The position numbers were made by a program, and so were the translations under genes. The notes under the pieces are model-generated. The model saw only the letters and a list, made by a program, of their open reading frames with translations, searched no databases and was not told the DNA's origin. A stretch of DNA of 64,000 nt, from contig CAVOPT010000019.1 of assembly GCA_963698165.1 (NCBI GenBank), positions 10,753 through 74,752 on the forward strand. The letters run 5' to 3'. The stretch comes from JAAYUJ01 sp963698165 (GTDB lineage Bacteria; Desulfobacterota; Syntrophobacteria; Syntrophobacterales; Syntrophobacteraceae). Positions 27,441 to 37,109 of the stretch are shown here, one piece after another (the stretch's first letter is position 1; each line of letters opens with the position of its first letter).

Positions 27441-27680
27441 ATGCAAATTGAAGGTCGGTTGAAAGAGCTTAAATGTGAATTCGAATCCGGGCAGAAGATG
27501 CTGGCTGACCTCGATGCGAAGCAGTCGAACATTCGTACCACGCTGCTGCGCATCAGCGGGGCGATCCAGGTGTTGGAGGAGCTCATCGCAGCGGAAAACG
27601 GACCGGCAGGCAAAGGCAACGGCCAGCCAGTCAGTGAATACGCTGAGCCGGTTTCGACACTTCAGAACCCTGCCCAGTGA
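27441..27680 (+). CDS. Small coiled-coil protein between the fibres
   Basis: A 79-residue protein. Residues 1-52 form one long helix with heptad spacing (RLKELKCEFESGQKMLADLDAKQSNIRTTLLRISGAIQVLEELI); the tail is disordered. A GGGGGAG ribosome binding site precedes the ATG. Small coiled-coil proteins of this type occur in tail-fibre regions of phages; a fibre-assembly role is inferred. Confidence 0.6.
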   Translation: MQIEGRLKELKCEFESGQKMLADLDAKQSNIRTTLLRISGAIQVLEELIAAENGPAGKGNGQPVSEYAEPVSTLQNPAQ

Positions 27681-27767
27681 CGCAGGCGTGATATGGGTAG
27701 AAAATAAACCCGCAACGACAAGGTCGCACGGTGAACGTTCATTGTCTGTGCATATCGGAGAAGAGCC

Positions 27768-30242
27768 ATGGGCAATTTTTCTAACGACCCTCAGAGCAAG
27801 CTGCAAAAATCGCTGTCCAGGCACTACGTCGGCGTGCGCCTTCAGCAGGGCGTGCCGGTACTGGACGCCGACTGGAACGAGCTCGAAGACCTGCGGCGGT
27901 GGGAATTGTGGTCTCTCCTGAAGTGGTTCATCGGCAACGGTGTGCCGGAGAATAATAGCGGGTTCAAGATCGTTGCCGTTGCCGGCGGCGGTGTTGATAC
28001 GATTATTTTGTCATCAAAAAAGGCCCATGTTGACTGGTCGTCCATAACGGTCAACAGAACGTCCTCCACGGCGGCTGACGCTTTGGGCTTCGGTCCTCAG
28101 AATTATGCTTCGGGGAAGCTCATCGGGTCTGCGCCGGCCCGGCTAACGAGCGATGCAGCAGGTACATTCCCGCTGAACCTCAGCGCGGGCGATAAAAAAC
28201 TGGTGGTCAAGGCGGACGATCTTACCGAGGAGGAAATTGTCTTCAATAAAACCGACCCCCTGATCACAAATGCCGACAATGTTCCTGTGAGCGAGGTTAT
28301 CAGCGTCATTAACGCGCAGGCGCACAATCTTATCGCCAGTGTGGGGACGGGGAGGGATTTTAGCATCACGGGCGGCGACGGCACCTCTAGAGACGCGGGG
28401 CGGTGTCTGGTGGGGGGATGGGAAGCACTGAATGAGGTGAACCTGAAATATACCTCCCAGGCCCTGTACGATAACTACGCGTTGGCGCTGAAATTGGGCG
28501 TGGACAAGATCGCCCCCTTGTCGACGCCTGCCGCGCGGAGGATCGATACGGTCTACCTTGACGTCTGGGAGCGTGAAGTCAGTTCCGATGAAGACAACGA
28601 CCATCTGATTGATCCGCGGATCGGCATCGAGACGTCGGTGCGCATAAAGCGGGAATGGGCGGTCCGGGTGCGGGAGGATTCGATGGATCCGCCCTCTGCG
28701 CCGCCCGGGCACGTGTTCTTCCGTCTGGCGACCATCGTGCGGGACGGCGCGGCGATAGACGCCGTCAGCATCCGCGACGGCCGCAGGCGAACGAGCATGC
28801 TGAGTACGCTAGATCTGGACAAGGTCGAGCTGAACAACCGCGTCAAGATCATCAGAAATGCCATTGAGCACTTGAGCCTGCGAAGCACGATCGACAGCGT
28901 GCCGGCCGCGGCCGCGCGGCTGCCCCGAGTCGTTGTCGAGGCGTATTCCGGCCCTGCCGGATTTCAGCGTTTGGTCGACCGTTTTCGCACGACAGCGCAT
29001 TTCAATGGGACATATCGCTTTTATTTTGCCGAGGCAGATGGAACTGCGCCCCTTGTTACGCAGATACTTGCTGATACCGAGAAACCGATAGTCAAAACAC
29101 TGGTGACAGATAAATCCCGGACTCTGGGTTCCCTTCCGGTTGCTACGACCGTGGATGTAAGCCTGGACGGCGGAAACAGCTTCGGCCTGCTCAATCAGCC
29201 GCTGGACCGGGACATAGACACGCAGGCATTGCCCCCGAACAACGACCGCTATCAATTGGTGCTTCGATTCAATTTGCCCTCTATGAGCAATGCCTCGGAC
29301 GTCTGGACCACGCGTGCCGCCTTGCCCACGCCCCGCAGTCATCTGGCCGCGGTTACCGGCGCCAACGGTCGGCTCTATGCAATCGGTGGAAACAGCGCTT
29401 CGAATACGATTAGCACTGTGAACACCGTCTTTGAGTATAACGATACAAACAATGCCTGGTGTACGCGAACACCTATGACGGGGGCGAGGTATTGTGCCGC
29501 AGCCGCTATCCGCAGTTTCCGGATTTACGCAATCGGCGGCTCCAATGACGGCGACAACCAGCTCAGTGACGTCGAGGAATACGACATAAAGAGCAACGCC
29601 TGGACGACCCTTGCCGCAAATATCCCAACTGCACGCGAGCAGCTTGCCGTAGCAGCGATCAATGATGAGCGCATTTATGCCATCGGCGGATTGTCAGCCG
29701 GCGATGGCGTCGACCTCACCGAGGAATTTAATCCTGTTACCAGAACATGGACGACCAAGCATGTTTTACCCGCGCAGCATTGGGGCGCAACAGCTGCAGT
29801 CAACAGCCTGGATGAAATCCTGGTGTTCGGCGGATTCACTGGTACCCTTTCAGCTGTTACCGGCAATCTTAATAAATACAATCCGTTCAGCAACAGTTGG
29901 ACTTCTCTAACAGCGATGAACATCCCCCGCACCGGCCATGCCGGCACCGGGGTCTCGAATGATTTTCTCAATGCCTTCGGCGGGTACGCCAGCACGCAAG
30001 CTCAAACGCCGACGAATAACAATCAGGAATATGACCCCTTTGCAAATGCCTGGAATTCGCGTGCGATAGTGCCTGCACAGGTAAAGTTCGCAGCCGCAGC
30101 AGCGCTCCATGACGCCGTCTACGTCCTCGGCGGATGGGACAGCGGGAAAAATGCGATGGACAGTAACCTGCAATACAAACCGCTGTTGACGACAAAGATG
30201 CTTCAAGCGGGCTTTGGAGTGGAATACACGACGAGCGAGTGA
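27768..30242 (+). CDS. Tail fibre with C-terminal Kelch beta-propeller
   Basis: An 824-residue protein. The N-terminal 330 residues (GNFSNDPQSKLQKSLSRHYVGVRLQQGVPVLDADWNELEDL, then YLDVWEREV and IGIETSVRIKREWAVRV) match the anchoring domain of the S74 fibre and similar proteins in other eCIS. From about residue 505 to the end there are six Kelch-like blades (WTTRAALPTPRSHLAAV, RLYAIGG; AWCTRTPMTGARYCAA, RIYAIGG; and so on to VYVLGGWD). Kelch propellers bind proteins or sugars, so this is a plausible second receptor-binding fibre. No S74 domain is present. Confidence 0.88.
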   Translation: MGNFSNDPQSKLQKSLSRHYVGVRLQQGVPVLDADWNELEDLRRWELWSLLKWFIGNGVPENNSGFKIVAVAGGGVDTIILSSKKAHVDWSSITVNRTSSTAADALGFGPQNYASGKLIGSAPARLTSDAAGTFPLNLSAGDKKLVVKADDLTEEEIVFNKTDPLITNADNVPVSEVISVINAQAHNLIASVGTGRDFSITGGDGTSRDAGRCLVGGWEALNEVNLKYTSQALYDNYALALKLGVDKIAPLSTPAARRIDTVYLDVWEREVSSDEDNDHLIDPRIGIETSVRIKREWAVRVREDSMDPPSAPPGHVFFRLATIVRDGAAIDAVSIRDGRRRTSMLSTLDLDKVELNNRVKIIRNAIEHLSLRSTIDSVPAAAARLPRVVVEAYSGPAGFQRLVDRFRTTAHFNGTYRFYFAEADGTAPLVTQILADTEKPIVKTLVTDKSRTLGSLPVATTVDVSLDGGNSFGLLNQPLDRDIDTQALPPNNDRYQLVLRFNLPSMSNASDVWTTRAALPTPRSHLAAVTGANGRLYAIGGNSASNTISTVNTVFEYNDTNNAWCTRTPMTGARYCAAAAIRSFRIYAIGGSNDGDNQLSDVEEYDIKSNAWTTLAANIPTAREQLAVAAINDERIYAIGGLSAGDGVDLTEEFNPVTRTWTTKHVLPAQHWGATAAVNSLDEILVFGGFTGTLSAVTGNLNKYNPFSNSWTSLTAMNIPRTGHAGTGVSNDFLNAFGGYASTQAQTPTNNNQEYDPFANAWNSRAIVPAQVKFAAAAALHDAVYVLGGWDSGKNAMDSNLQYKPLLTTKMLQAGFGVEYTTSE

Positions 30243-30256
30243 AGGAGAGCAAGCTT

Positions 30257-30847
30257 ATGGAAACGACTTTTCTGACCGTCAAAGAACAGTCACTGCTGGA
30301 CCATGTACAGGTGTTTTTCGATGATGTGCAACTGGGCATGTCGGCGTTCCAGATCAAACACTTTGTGCTGAACGATGAGGCGTTTCCCCTGCCGGACAGC
30401 AAATATCACCAGGCGAAGTTGGAACTCTACACCCGGTGGCAGAAAATCGTGGACCTGGAATTCGCGTTCAAGAAAAGCAGGGCGCAGACCAAGCTGCTGC
30501 ACGCGCAGAAACTGAAATGGCAGGAGACACTGCAGTCGGCGACCGGGCATACGCGCCTCGAAGCGGAGGCCCAGATCGAACTTCTGGACATTGAAATGGA
30601 ACAGCAGCAGACAGCGTGCATGTTCCAGCAGAAGAGCTGTGGGGAGACCCTTCGGGAGATGCGGATCTTCCTTGATGTGGTTGAAAACCTGGAGGGCAAG
30701 GTTCTCTACGAAAGCAAGGAGGCTGCCGAAGCCGAACATTGGATGGTGGTCCACGCCATACGCGAAGAGCGTCCCGGCATTGCGCAGGATCAGGCGCTGC
30801 TCAGGAATGTCTTGCAGGGCAACAAGAGCGGGCATATACCCCGGTAA
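30257..30847 (+). CDS. Helical protein after the fibres
   Basis: A 196-residue protein. The ATG at 30257 is preferred over a GTG at 30239 because AAGGAG precedes it. Residues 55-125 are long charged helices (FAFKKSRAQTKLLHAQKLKWQETL, RLEAEAQIELLDIEMEQQQTACMF). No signal peptide or known domain. It starts 15 bp after the Kelch fibre and is probably a fibre chaperone or connector, by position only. Confidence 0.6.
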   Translation: METTFLTVKEQSLLDHVQVFFDDVQLGMSAFQIKHFVLNDEAFPLPDSKYHQAKLELYTRWQKIVDLEFAFKKSRAQTKLLHAQKLKWQETLQSATGHTRLEAEAQIELLDIEMEQQQTACMFQQKSCGETLREMRIFLDVVENLEGKVLYESKEAAEAEHWMVVHAIREERPGIAQDQALLRNVLQGNKSGHIPR

Positions 30848-30878
30848 GGAGTACGAGGCCCTGTCGCGAGGTACGATA

Positions 30879-33800
30879 ATGAACGAATCCAGTCGTGGAA
30901 CTTTATTGATGCGGTCGGTTTTGAAATACATTCGTTGCTTTGTGACTCATTGCTATGTGTCGTTGCTGTTGAGCCTGATCGTGCTGACGGGCCTCATGGT
31001 TTCTCCTGCCTCGGCTCAGCCGCTGAATGCGCCCTTGATGAACGCGACGACCCCGGTCAACATCAACGGGGTCATTGACCCCCTGGAATGGGAAAATGCC
31101 GGGGCAACGGCAAGGACCTTTGCGTTGCAGGATTTCGACGGCACCACGAGAACCGTTACGGTTTATGCCCTGCACGACAACACCAACGTGTATCTTGGAT
31201 TCAAAGTCGAAGATCAGTCCCGAGTCGATGATCCTACGTCCGGAACGAAGGATGATGGGATTGTTTTGCTTTTTGATCCCGGAGCGGGCGCACCGGACAA
31301 GAGCGGCACCATTCTGGCCGATGACATCGGCTATTCTTTTTTCGTCAGTCCGAACGCTGCGACACCCTCTCTGACCGATGCGAAGGTTACGGGCAACACG
31401 CATACTCCCAGCGGCGGAGCATGGAGCACAACAGCGGGAATGCCGAGCGGCGGGGTAAATGCACAATTTTCGAATGTGAATCCCGGGACAGGTGAACAAG
31501 GATGGCAGATGGAAATATTAATCCCGTTCACGGCGTTAAATGGCATTGATCCGTATACCCAGAGCCAGATCGGGTTCGCGTTCTTCATCCTTAATGATTG
31601 GGGCGATACGAGCGGCAACGGTCTCATCGGCAATAACGATAAGGACGGCTTTCTGGCTTTTCCGACGGGACTGGCCGGCGCTCTCACCGTGGGTATGCCG
31701 ATCATCACCCCGGCGAACCCCGTCTCGAGTCTCGTCAATTCGGGGAATTTCAAGGTCCCCTCGAGCTGGGAAACCATCACGTTGGTGCATCCCCAGATAC
31801 TCGTAACGCCGACCAGCTTCAATTTCGGCGCGGTGCGCAAGAACACAACGTCGACGCCGATCTGGCTCAGCGTCCAAAATACCGGAACAGCAGGCACGAC
31901 GCTCAAATACACGCTGCCGGCGCTGAGCGCGCCCTATAGTTATACGGCTCTGGGGACTCCCAATCCCGGCGTTGAGCACACGCTGCTGTCAGGCGCAGCT
32001 GCGCATACCTATCAGATACAGTTTTCGCCTACGGTGGAGGGCGTGGTCCCGACCCAGACGATGACCATTACGAGCAACGATCAGAATGTCGATTTTACTC
32101 TGAACGGCGAGGGGGGGCTATCGCATCTTGTTATCACCAACGCTACAACCGGGGCACTGCCAACTCTTACCCTGGATTTTGAAGAAGTGACTATAAATAC
32201 TCCCAAAACGATAGGTCTCATGATAGGCAATACCGGTACGGTTCCGCTTAATGTCACGAACATCACAAAAACGGGGAGTGGTACCGTAAGCGGCCCGAAT
32301 CTCGGGGGCGCAACAAATCATTTAGATAACATTGTAAGCGGTACCCCCCAGGCCCTTACGATTATATGCAATCCGACCAGTGTCGGCACGTTTTCAGCAG
32401 TCGTCAAGTTTGATACCGATGATCCCGCCTATCAAATCGCCGGAACAGGAAACGACATCACCGTCAATGTGACGTGTGAAGGAGTGACGAGAGAGATCGT
32501 TCTCGCTCTCGATGCCTCGGGGAGCATGCGCGTACGAACGCCTGATGGAACCCAAACAGCCGAGTTCAATAGTTCAAGATGGAAAGACTTGGAGCAGCAA
32601 GTTTCACTATTTACCCAGGTGCTGACCGAGCACGGTGCAGGTATGGGCACGTTCAATGGAGTGTTGTTCCCCAACAAAGACGATACCGCAGAGACAGGGC
32701 TGGTATTTTCGAGCATGCGGTCCATCAGCGCTTCAAACAAAACGCAATTTGATACCGCCTTGAGCAGCGTGCCGCGAATGGGTTTGCGCCTCAATTATGG
32801 TACTCCTCTGGGCGCCGGATTGCGCGATGCGGTGAATCAATTTGCGACAGCCAGTAGCAGGCGCGCCTTAGTGCTGTTCAGTGATGGCGCACAGAATTTC
32901 GGTCCCCCGCCGAGCGATTTCTACACTGCCGCAGAAAACAGCAAGGCTCGTATCTATACAATAGGCTATGGGGTACGAGGATCGTCGGAAGTTGATCTTG
33001 ACTTACTCGCAAAGATCGCGGCCCTAAGCGAACGATCCGGCGAAGATAACTCTTTTGAAGTAAACTCGGACGAGTTGTTCGATTTGAATAAAACCATCAA
33101 ATACATTCTTGAGGATGATCTTGGTCTTGACCTGCTCGATGACCCTGAAGGGACGATCTATGCAGGGCAGCAGATTACCCGTGAGGTCACGGTCAGTGAC
33201 ATGGCGAAACAGCTCTATTTCCACGTTTCCTGGAACACCTATCAAGCGGACCGTTTGCAGGTCGATTTGATCACCCCGGATTGCCAGTTGATCACGCCGT
33301 CGACGGCCGCATCGGACGCGAGAGTACGATATTTATCGCAGCAAAAGTTCAAAACCTACACCATCAAGGGCAGTCTGGTGAAGGAGGGCAAGTGGAAGGT
33401 GGTTGTTCGCGCCCCCCGTACGCTCAGCGCCGGGGAACCGTACAGCTACGGGTTGATGGGCGACACGCGGCTGCGGCTTGACCCCGTTTTCTCGAAGTCG
33501 ACCTATTTCACCGGGGATGAGATCAAGATCAAGGCCGTGCTTCAGGGAAACGGCATGCCGATGAAGAACGCAATCGTCTACATGACCGTGGACAGTCCAA
33601 AGGCGTCCTTATCAAACTGGCTTGCACTGAACTATGTTTCACCGCAGTTAATGGCGAACGTGCAGGCCCCCGTGCTTGACGAGCTGGAAAAAAAGAAGGT
33701 CTCTCCAATAACGGCTGCTGGCGCTTCCCAGCCTGCCGCAACAGCCGCGCCTGTCGTGCCGGCATTTGAAACACATACCATGCTGGCAAAGAAGGCATAT

Positions 33801-34862
33801 GTGCTGAAGAACGTGATCGGTATCAACCCGCCGCTTGAGATGACAACATCGCGCATTTACCTGTACGACGACGGTGTCACGGGGGGCGACGAGATCGCGA
33901 ACGACGGGATCTATACCGCAACGGTAAAGAACACGACCGTGGCGGGGACCTATGATTTCCGGATTTATGCGAACGGCAAAACACCGGGGGGCTACGATTT
34001 CACGCGGGAGGCCCATGCCCAGCGACAGGTGAACGTGGGATGGAACATTAAAGATATCAATCTTCACTATGATTTCACCAGGCAGTCGATCAAAGAGCAA
34101 TACCATGATGTCGTTGTTGTGAGCATCTCCGGCAAGGACGCCTACGGCAACGTCGCCGTCAACAATCAGATCATCAAAGATCTGCACATCAACGTTGTGA
34201 ACGGTTCCCCCTGGGGAGCTGTCTCGAACAACGGCGACGGGTCCTATTCGCAGACGATCCTGCTCGAGGACCCGAAGAAATCACCGAGGATTTCCGTGTC
34301 GTATAAGGAGCAGCCGGTAGTGCGGGATTATGAGCTTCCGGTCGTTTCCGGCCTGACGTTTGTGAATGAGGTGGTCAACTATAAGGCCGGAAAGGAAGGG
34401 AACGAGGGCTTTAACGAACATACCAAGCCGGAGGCCGCTCTGGGCGCACCCGCGAAGAATAAATTTGTTTCTCTCGGCGCCGGCGGGAGTCTGACTGTAG
34501 CAGTGAAGGGGAAAGAGATCTATGACGGTCCGGGCCCGGACATCGTGGTCTATGAAACGGCAAAACTGCCCAACCAGTTTGAAACACCTGACTCTTATAC
34601 CGTCGAGGTCCTGACCAAGGACGGCTACGTGAACCTCGGCACGGTCCAGGGCGGTATTGCCCAGTTCGATCTGGCGGACAAAAAGATCAGCCGGGCAACG
34701 ACAATCCGCATCACGGATACGAGCGGAAGAGTTGCGGATTATAACGGCATGGCGATCCATACGCCGGGAGCGGATATCGAGGCAGTTGGCGTCAAGTATG
34801 TGAGAGACCGCTGTTTGTTCTGGAGGTTCTGGGAGTTCTTGAAGTTCTGGAAAAAAGAATAA
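30879..34862 (+). CDS. Secreted von Willebrand factor A protein with Ig-like and carbohydrate-binding-like domains
   Basis: A 1327-residue protein. A signal peptide (SLLLSLIVLTGLMVSPASAQ, cleavage near residue 47) is followed by a CBM9-like domain (INGVIDPLEWENAG, VYLGFKVEDQSRVDDP), two ASH/DUF1573-like Ig modules (VTPTSFNFGAVRKNT, LDFEEVTINTPKTIGLMIGNTG), and a VWA domain with MIDAS motif DASGS and LFSDG. Further beta domains follow, including LYDDGVTGGDEIANDGIYTATV, as seen in choice-of-anchor proteins. The protein would go to the periplasm or cell surface, unlike the cytosolic particle parts around it. The start used is the ATG at 30879; the frame is open upstream, but that part overlaps the previous gene. 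Confidence 0.88.
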   Translation: MNESSRGTLLMRSVLKYIRCFVTHCYVSLLLSLIVLTGLMVSPASAQPLNAPLMNATTPVNINGVIDPLEWENAGATARTFALQDFDGTTRTVTVYALHDNTNVYLGFKVEDQSRVDDPTSGTKDDGIVLLFDPGAGAPDKSGTILADDIGYSFFVSPNAATPSLTDAKVTGNTHTPSGGAWSTTAGMPSGGVNAQFSNVNPGTGEQGWQMEILIPFTALNGIDPYTQSQIGFAFFILNDWGDTSGNGLIGNNDKDGFLAFPTGLAGALTVGMPIITPANPVSSLVNSGNFKVPSSWETITLVHPQILVTPTSFNFGAVRKNTTSTPIWLSVQNTGTAGTTLKYTLPALSAPYSYTALGTPNPGVEHTLLSGAAAHTYQIQFSPTVEGVVPTQTMTITSNDQNVDFTLNGEGGLSHLVITNATTGALPTLTLDFEEVTINTPKTIGLMIGNTGTVPLNVTNITKTGSGTVSGPNLGGATNHLDNIVSGTPQALTIICNPTSVGTFSAVVKFDTDDPAYQIAGTGNDITVNVTCEGVTREIVLALDASGSMRVRTPDGTQTAEFNSSRWKDLEQQVSLFTQVLTEHGAGMGTFNGVLFPNKDDTAETGLVFSSMRSISASNKTQFDTALSSVPRMGLRLNYGTPLGAGLRDAVNQFATASSRRALVLFSDGAQNFGPPPSDFYTAAENSKARIYTIGYGVRGSSEVDLDLLAKIAALSERSGEDNSFEVNSDELFDLNKTIKYILEDDLGLDLLDDPEGTIYAGQQITREVTVSDMAKQLYFHVSWNTYQADRLQVDLITPDCQLITPSTAASDARVRYLSQQKFKTYTIKGSLVKEGKWKVVVRAPRTLSAGEPYSYGLMGDTRLRLDPVFSKSTYFTGDEIKIKAVLQGNGMPMKNAIVYMTVDSPKASLSNWLALNYVSPQLMANVQAPVLDELEKKKVSPITAAGASQPAATAAPVVPAFETHTMLAKKAYVLKNVIGINPPLEMTTSRIYLYDDGVTGGDEIANDGIYTATVKNTTVAGTYDFRIYANGKTPGGYDFTREAHAQRQVNVGWNIKDINLHYDFTRQSIKEQYHDVVVVSISGKDAYGNVAVNNQIIKDLHINVVNGSPWGAVSNNGDGSYSQTILLEDPKKSPRISVSYKEQPVVRDYELPVVSGLTFVNEVVNYKAGKEGNEGFNEHTKPEAALGAPAKNKFVSLGAGGSLTVAVKGKEIYDGPGPDIVVYETAKLPNQFETPDSYTVEVLTKDGYVNLGTVQGGIAQFDLADKKISRATTIRITDTSGRVADYNGMAIHTPGADIEAVGVKYVRDRCLFWRFWEFLKFWKKE

Positions 34863-34884
34863 GTGCATCTTCTCCGGAGGGACG

Positions 34885-35547
34885 TTGAAACCGCGAGTTC
34901 AAAACTCGAATTGGGATTTTCGATACGGTTTTGCAGAAAAGAGATGGCAGCGCAGCGGTTACACGGCAGCCGCCAACAGTGGGTTCATGATCCACTACGT
35001 GATCCGTCCGCGGATCGACCTTGATCCTGCCTGGACCTTGAAGCGCAAACTGCAGCTCGCATTCGCGGTGTGCGCAGCAGCGCCGCCGGAACCGCAGCCG
35101 TCCCCCGTCATGCTGATGTGGCATGTTGCTCCGAAACCGGCCGGCACGGGCTTCGGCGCGTCTCTGCCGATCATGAGTCTCGACGGCGTGGGCAAGGCCT
35201 ACGCGCCAGTCCTGGAGGCAAGCGGCATCCACGTACTGGCAGACCTGATCGCGTGGGACCCGTCGAAGCGCGTGGGTAAGATCCTCAAGGACAGGCTCAG
35301 GGAATTTCGCGCCAAGGCCGTCATGGTTACGGGCCTTCAGGTGCAGTTACAGCCGTTGTCCGGTCTTGCCGAGCGGACCATCAGCAGCATCCAGGAGGAC
35401 ACGGCAGCTGCGATTGCCAAAGCAGCCGGCCCCGGTGTCACACCGGATTTGGCGCAGGAACTCCAAGAAGCTTTAACGGTCCTGCTGGTGGCGCTGGACG
35501 ATAAGGCCCTGGAGCGCTTGACGGCCAAGGATCTGCTGGCGCTCTGA
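34885..35547 (+). CDS. Helix-hairpin-helix-like protein of unknown function
   Basis: A 220-residue protein starting with TTG at 34885 after GGAGGG. Residues 1-90 are beta-like and unplaced; residues 100-155 resemble a tandem helix-hairpin-helix (LDGVGKAYAPVLEASGIHVLADLIAWDPSKRVGKI); residues 170-220 are helical. Its place between the secreted VWA gene and the cargo genes suggests a role in cargo handling, but nothing in the sequence proves it. Confidence 0.6.
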   Translation: MKPRVQNSNWDFRYGFAEKRWQRSGYTAAANSGFMIHYVIRPRIDLDPAWTLKRKLQLAFAVCAAAPPEPQPSPVMLMWHVAPKPAGTGFGASLPIMSLDGVGKAYAPVLEASGIHVLADLIAWDPSKRVGKILKDRLREFRAKAVMVTGLQVQLQPLSGLAERTISSIQEDTAAAIAKAAGPGVTPDLAQELQEALTVLLVALDDKALERLTAKDLLAL

Positions 35548-35621
35548 GATCGCCTTGTGCCTTGGGGAGCACGTCGGTCTTTGGCCACGGAAGTATCCCG
35601 CTGCGCAAAAGGTATGAGCCC

Positions 35622-36011
35622 ATGACAGATTCCATAAAAACAGCAACAACGAAGCCCGAGTCCCTGCGAGCAAACCTTTCCCCGCAGCAGGGCGTGTTCC
35701 CGCGCCCTGCGTCCTCAGTTCCTAGCGCCTCGTCACATCTCATGACCCTCCACCGCACCCTCGGCAACCAGGCCGTGGGAAGGCTGATACGGCAATCAGG
35801 AGTCGGATGTAGGGAGTCCGGAGTAATACAGGCGAAGCTTACCATCAACAACCCGAACGATATCTACGAGCAGGAAGCGGACCAGGTAGCGGAGCAGGTC
35901 ATCCGCATGCCGGACAAGGGAGATGATGGCAATAAGATTGATTCCACGTGCCGCATTTCACAGTCCGAAATCGGAAATCCGCAATCCGCAATACAATTGA
36001 AGCCCGGCTGA
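35622..36011 (+). CDS. Cargo A, N-terminal module (ends at in-frame TGA)
   Basis: A 129-codon segment ending in TGA at 36009-36011. It has the N-terminal features common to eCIS cargo: LHRTLGNQAVGRLI, then LTINNPNDIYEQEADQVAEQVIRMPD. The same reading frame continues past the TGA (PFAATPSWGEQEAVQTKPI) into the eCIS-core domain without another stop. Cargo B has the identical arrangement; cargo C has GGA at this position. A short in-frame insert (SEIGNPQSAIQ) resembles a dispersed repeat. Either the TGA is read through (for example as selenocysteine), or the module is made as a separate peptide, or the gene is dead. Confidence 0.7.
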   Translation: MTDSIKTATTKPESLRANLSPQQGVFPRPASSVPSASSHLMTLHRTLGNQAVGRLIRQSGVGCRESGVIQAKLTINNPNDIYEQEADQVAEQVIRMPDKGDDGNKIDSTCRISQSEIGNPQSAIQLKPG

Positions 36012-36137
36012 CCTTTTGCAGCGACTCCCTCGTGGGGGGAGCAGGAAGCGGTCCAGACCAAGCCGATTGCCGCGAAGATCACGCCCCTGGTCCACCGTCA
36101 ACCGGAAGAGGCAAAAACGGACGAGGAAGAGGAGGTC

Positions 36138-37109
36138 GTGCAGGAAAAAAGGCTCGATCAGCCATTCGTCCAACGCCAGGAAGAGAACGAAGAGGAAAAG
36201 CCCGAAGAGGTGCAGACGAAGCGAGCGAGCACCATATCGATGCAGCGACTGGATCTCAGCAGTCGCTTGCAACGCTTGCAGGGAGGCGAGCCCTTGCCTG
36301 CGTCAACGCGCGCCCTTTTTGAGCCCCGGTTCAGCGCTGATTTCAGCGCAGTGCGGGTGCATAGGGACAGCGAGGCGGCTGAGACCGCGCAAAAGCTCAA
36401 TGCCCAGGCCTTCACCCGGGGGAGGGACATTGTGTTCGGTCCGGGCAGGTACCAGCCGCAGTCGCCTCACGGGCAACGGCTGCTGGCTCACGAACTGACC
36501 CATGTCTTGCAGCAGGGGTCTGCCGGATCCGTTCCGGTCAACGGCGCTTCCCGTGGCGCCATTGTACCCGCTCATGGAGGGGACGCCGTCATCGCAAGGC
36601 AAGAGAAGAAGGAGGAAAAGAAGGAGCCGGAGGTCGCTTTCGGGTCGCCGGCGTGGCCATGGCCCCTGATCGAAACGCTGATTGTAAAACTTCCTAGCCG
36701 CTGGAGCGAGGCTGTTAAACGGGCGAAGCAGTCGAAAGGCAGTGCACTTTTCGACCGACAATTTGGGAGGACCCTTGTCTACAATCAATTGATGGCCTTT
36801 TACAATCTGTTCTATGCAGGCGTCTTTACGGGGTTGTCGGCCTACAAGGTGGACTTCAGCAAGGGCCTTGAAATATCGGAGTCTCTTTCGGGAGTGACGG
36901 ATACCTACCTCAATCTTATCTCGCTGGCCCTTCATTACGACCTCAAGAAATATCTCGAAAACGATGTTTCGGACATCGTGAAGGCAAACCTCGGATGGGC
37001 CATCATCTATGGGTTGCTGATCCAGGGCGGACTCGTCGGCCTCAATCAAGCGCTGGAACAAGAGCTTGATTTCACTTCCCTGGTGGTATGTGTTCAGGGG
37101 GGCATCTAA
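36138..37109 (+). CDS. Cargo A, eCIS-core (DUF4157) metallopeptidase-like part, cut by IS66
   Basis: The frame continues from the TGA at 36009; the first start-like codon is a GTG at 36138. An acidic linker (QRQEENEEEKPEE) leads to the eCIS-core domain: EPRFSADFSAVRVH, LNAQAFTRGRDIVFG and the zinc site LLAHELTHVLQQ. Then come helical segments (SRWSEAVKRAKQ, YNLFYAGVFTG). True coding ends at 37085, where IS66 enters; the last codons before the stop at 37109 are element sequence. Removing the element and one target copy restores the frame as DFTSLVKPALKK. Confidence 0.8.
   Translation: MQEKRLDQPFVQRQEENEEEKPEEVQTKRASTISMQRLDLSSRLQRLQGGEPLPASTRALFEPRFSADFSAVRVHRDSEAAETAQKLNAQAFTRGRDIVFGPGRYQPQSPHGQRLLAHELTHVLQQGSAGSVPVNGASRGAIVPAHGGDAVIARQEKKEEKKEPEVAFGSPAWPWPLIETLIVKLPSRWSEAVKRAKQSKGSALFDRQFGRTLVYNQLMAFYNLFYAGVFTGLSAYKVDFSKGLEISESLSGVTDTYLNLISLALHYDLKKYLENDVSDIVKANLGWAIIYGLLIQGGLVGLNQALEQELDFTSLVVCVQGGI
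37078..37085. repeat. 8-bp IS66 target duplication, left copy
   Basis: ccctggtg here is repeated at 38619-38626 on the far side of the IS66. Eight base pairs is the usual IS66 duplication length, so the two parts of cargo A were contiguous before a single insertion. Confidence 0.9.

Noticed and set aside
30591..30878. Upstream extension of the VWA gene frame
   Set aside because: Overlaps the preceding helical-protein gene; the ATG at 30879 is followed by a signal peptide.
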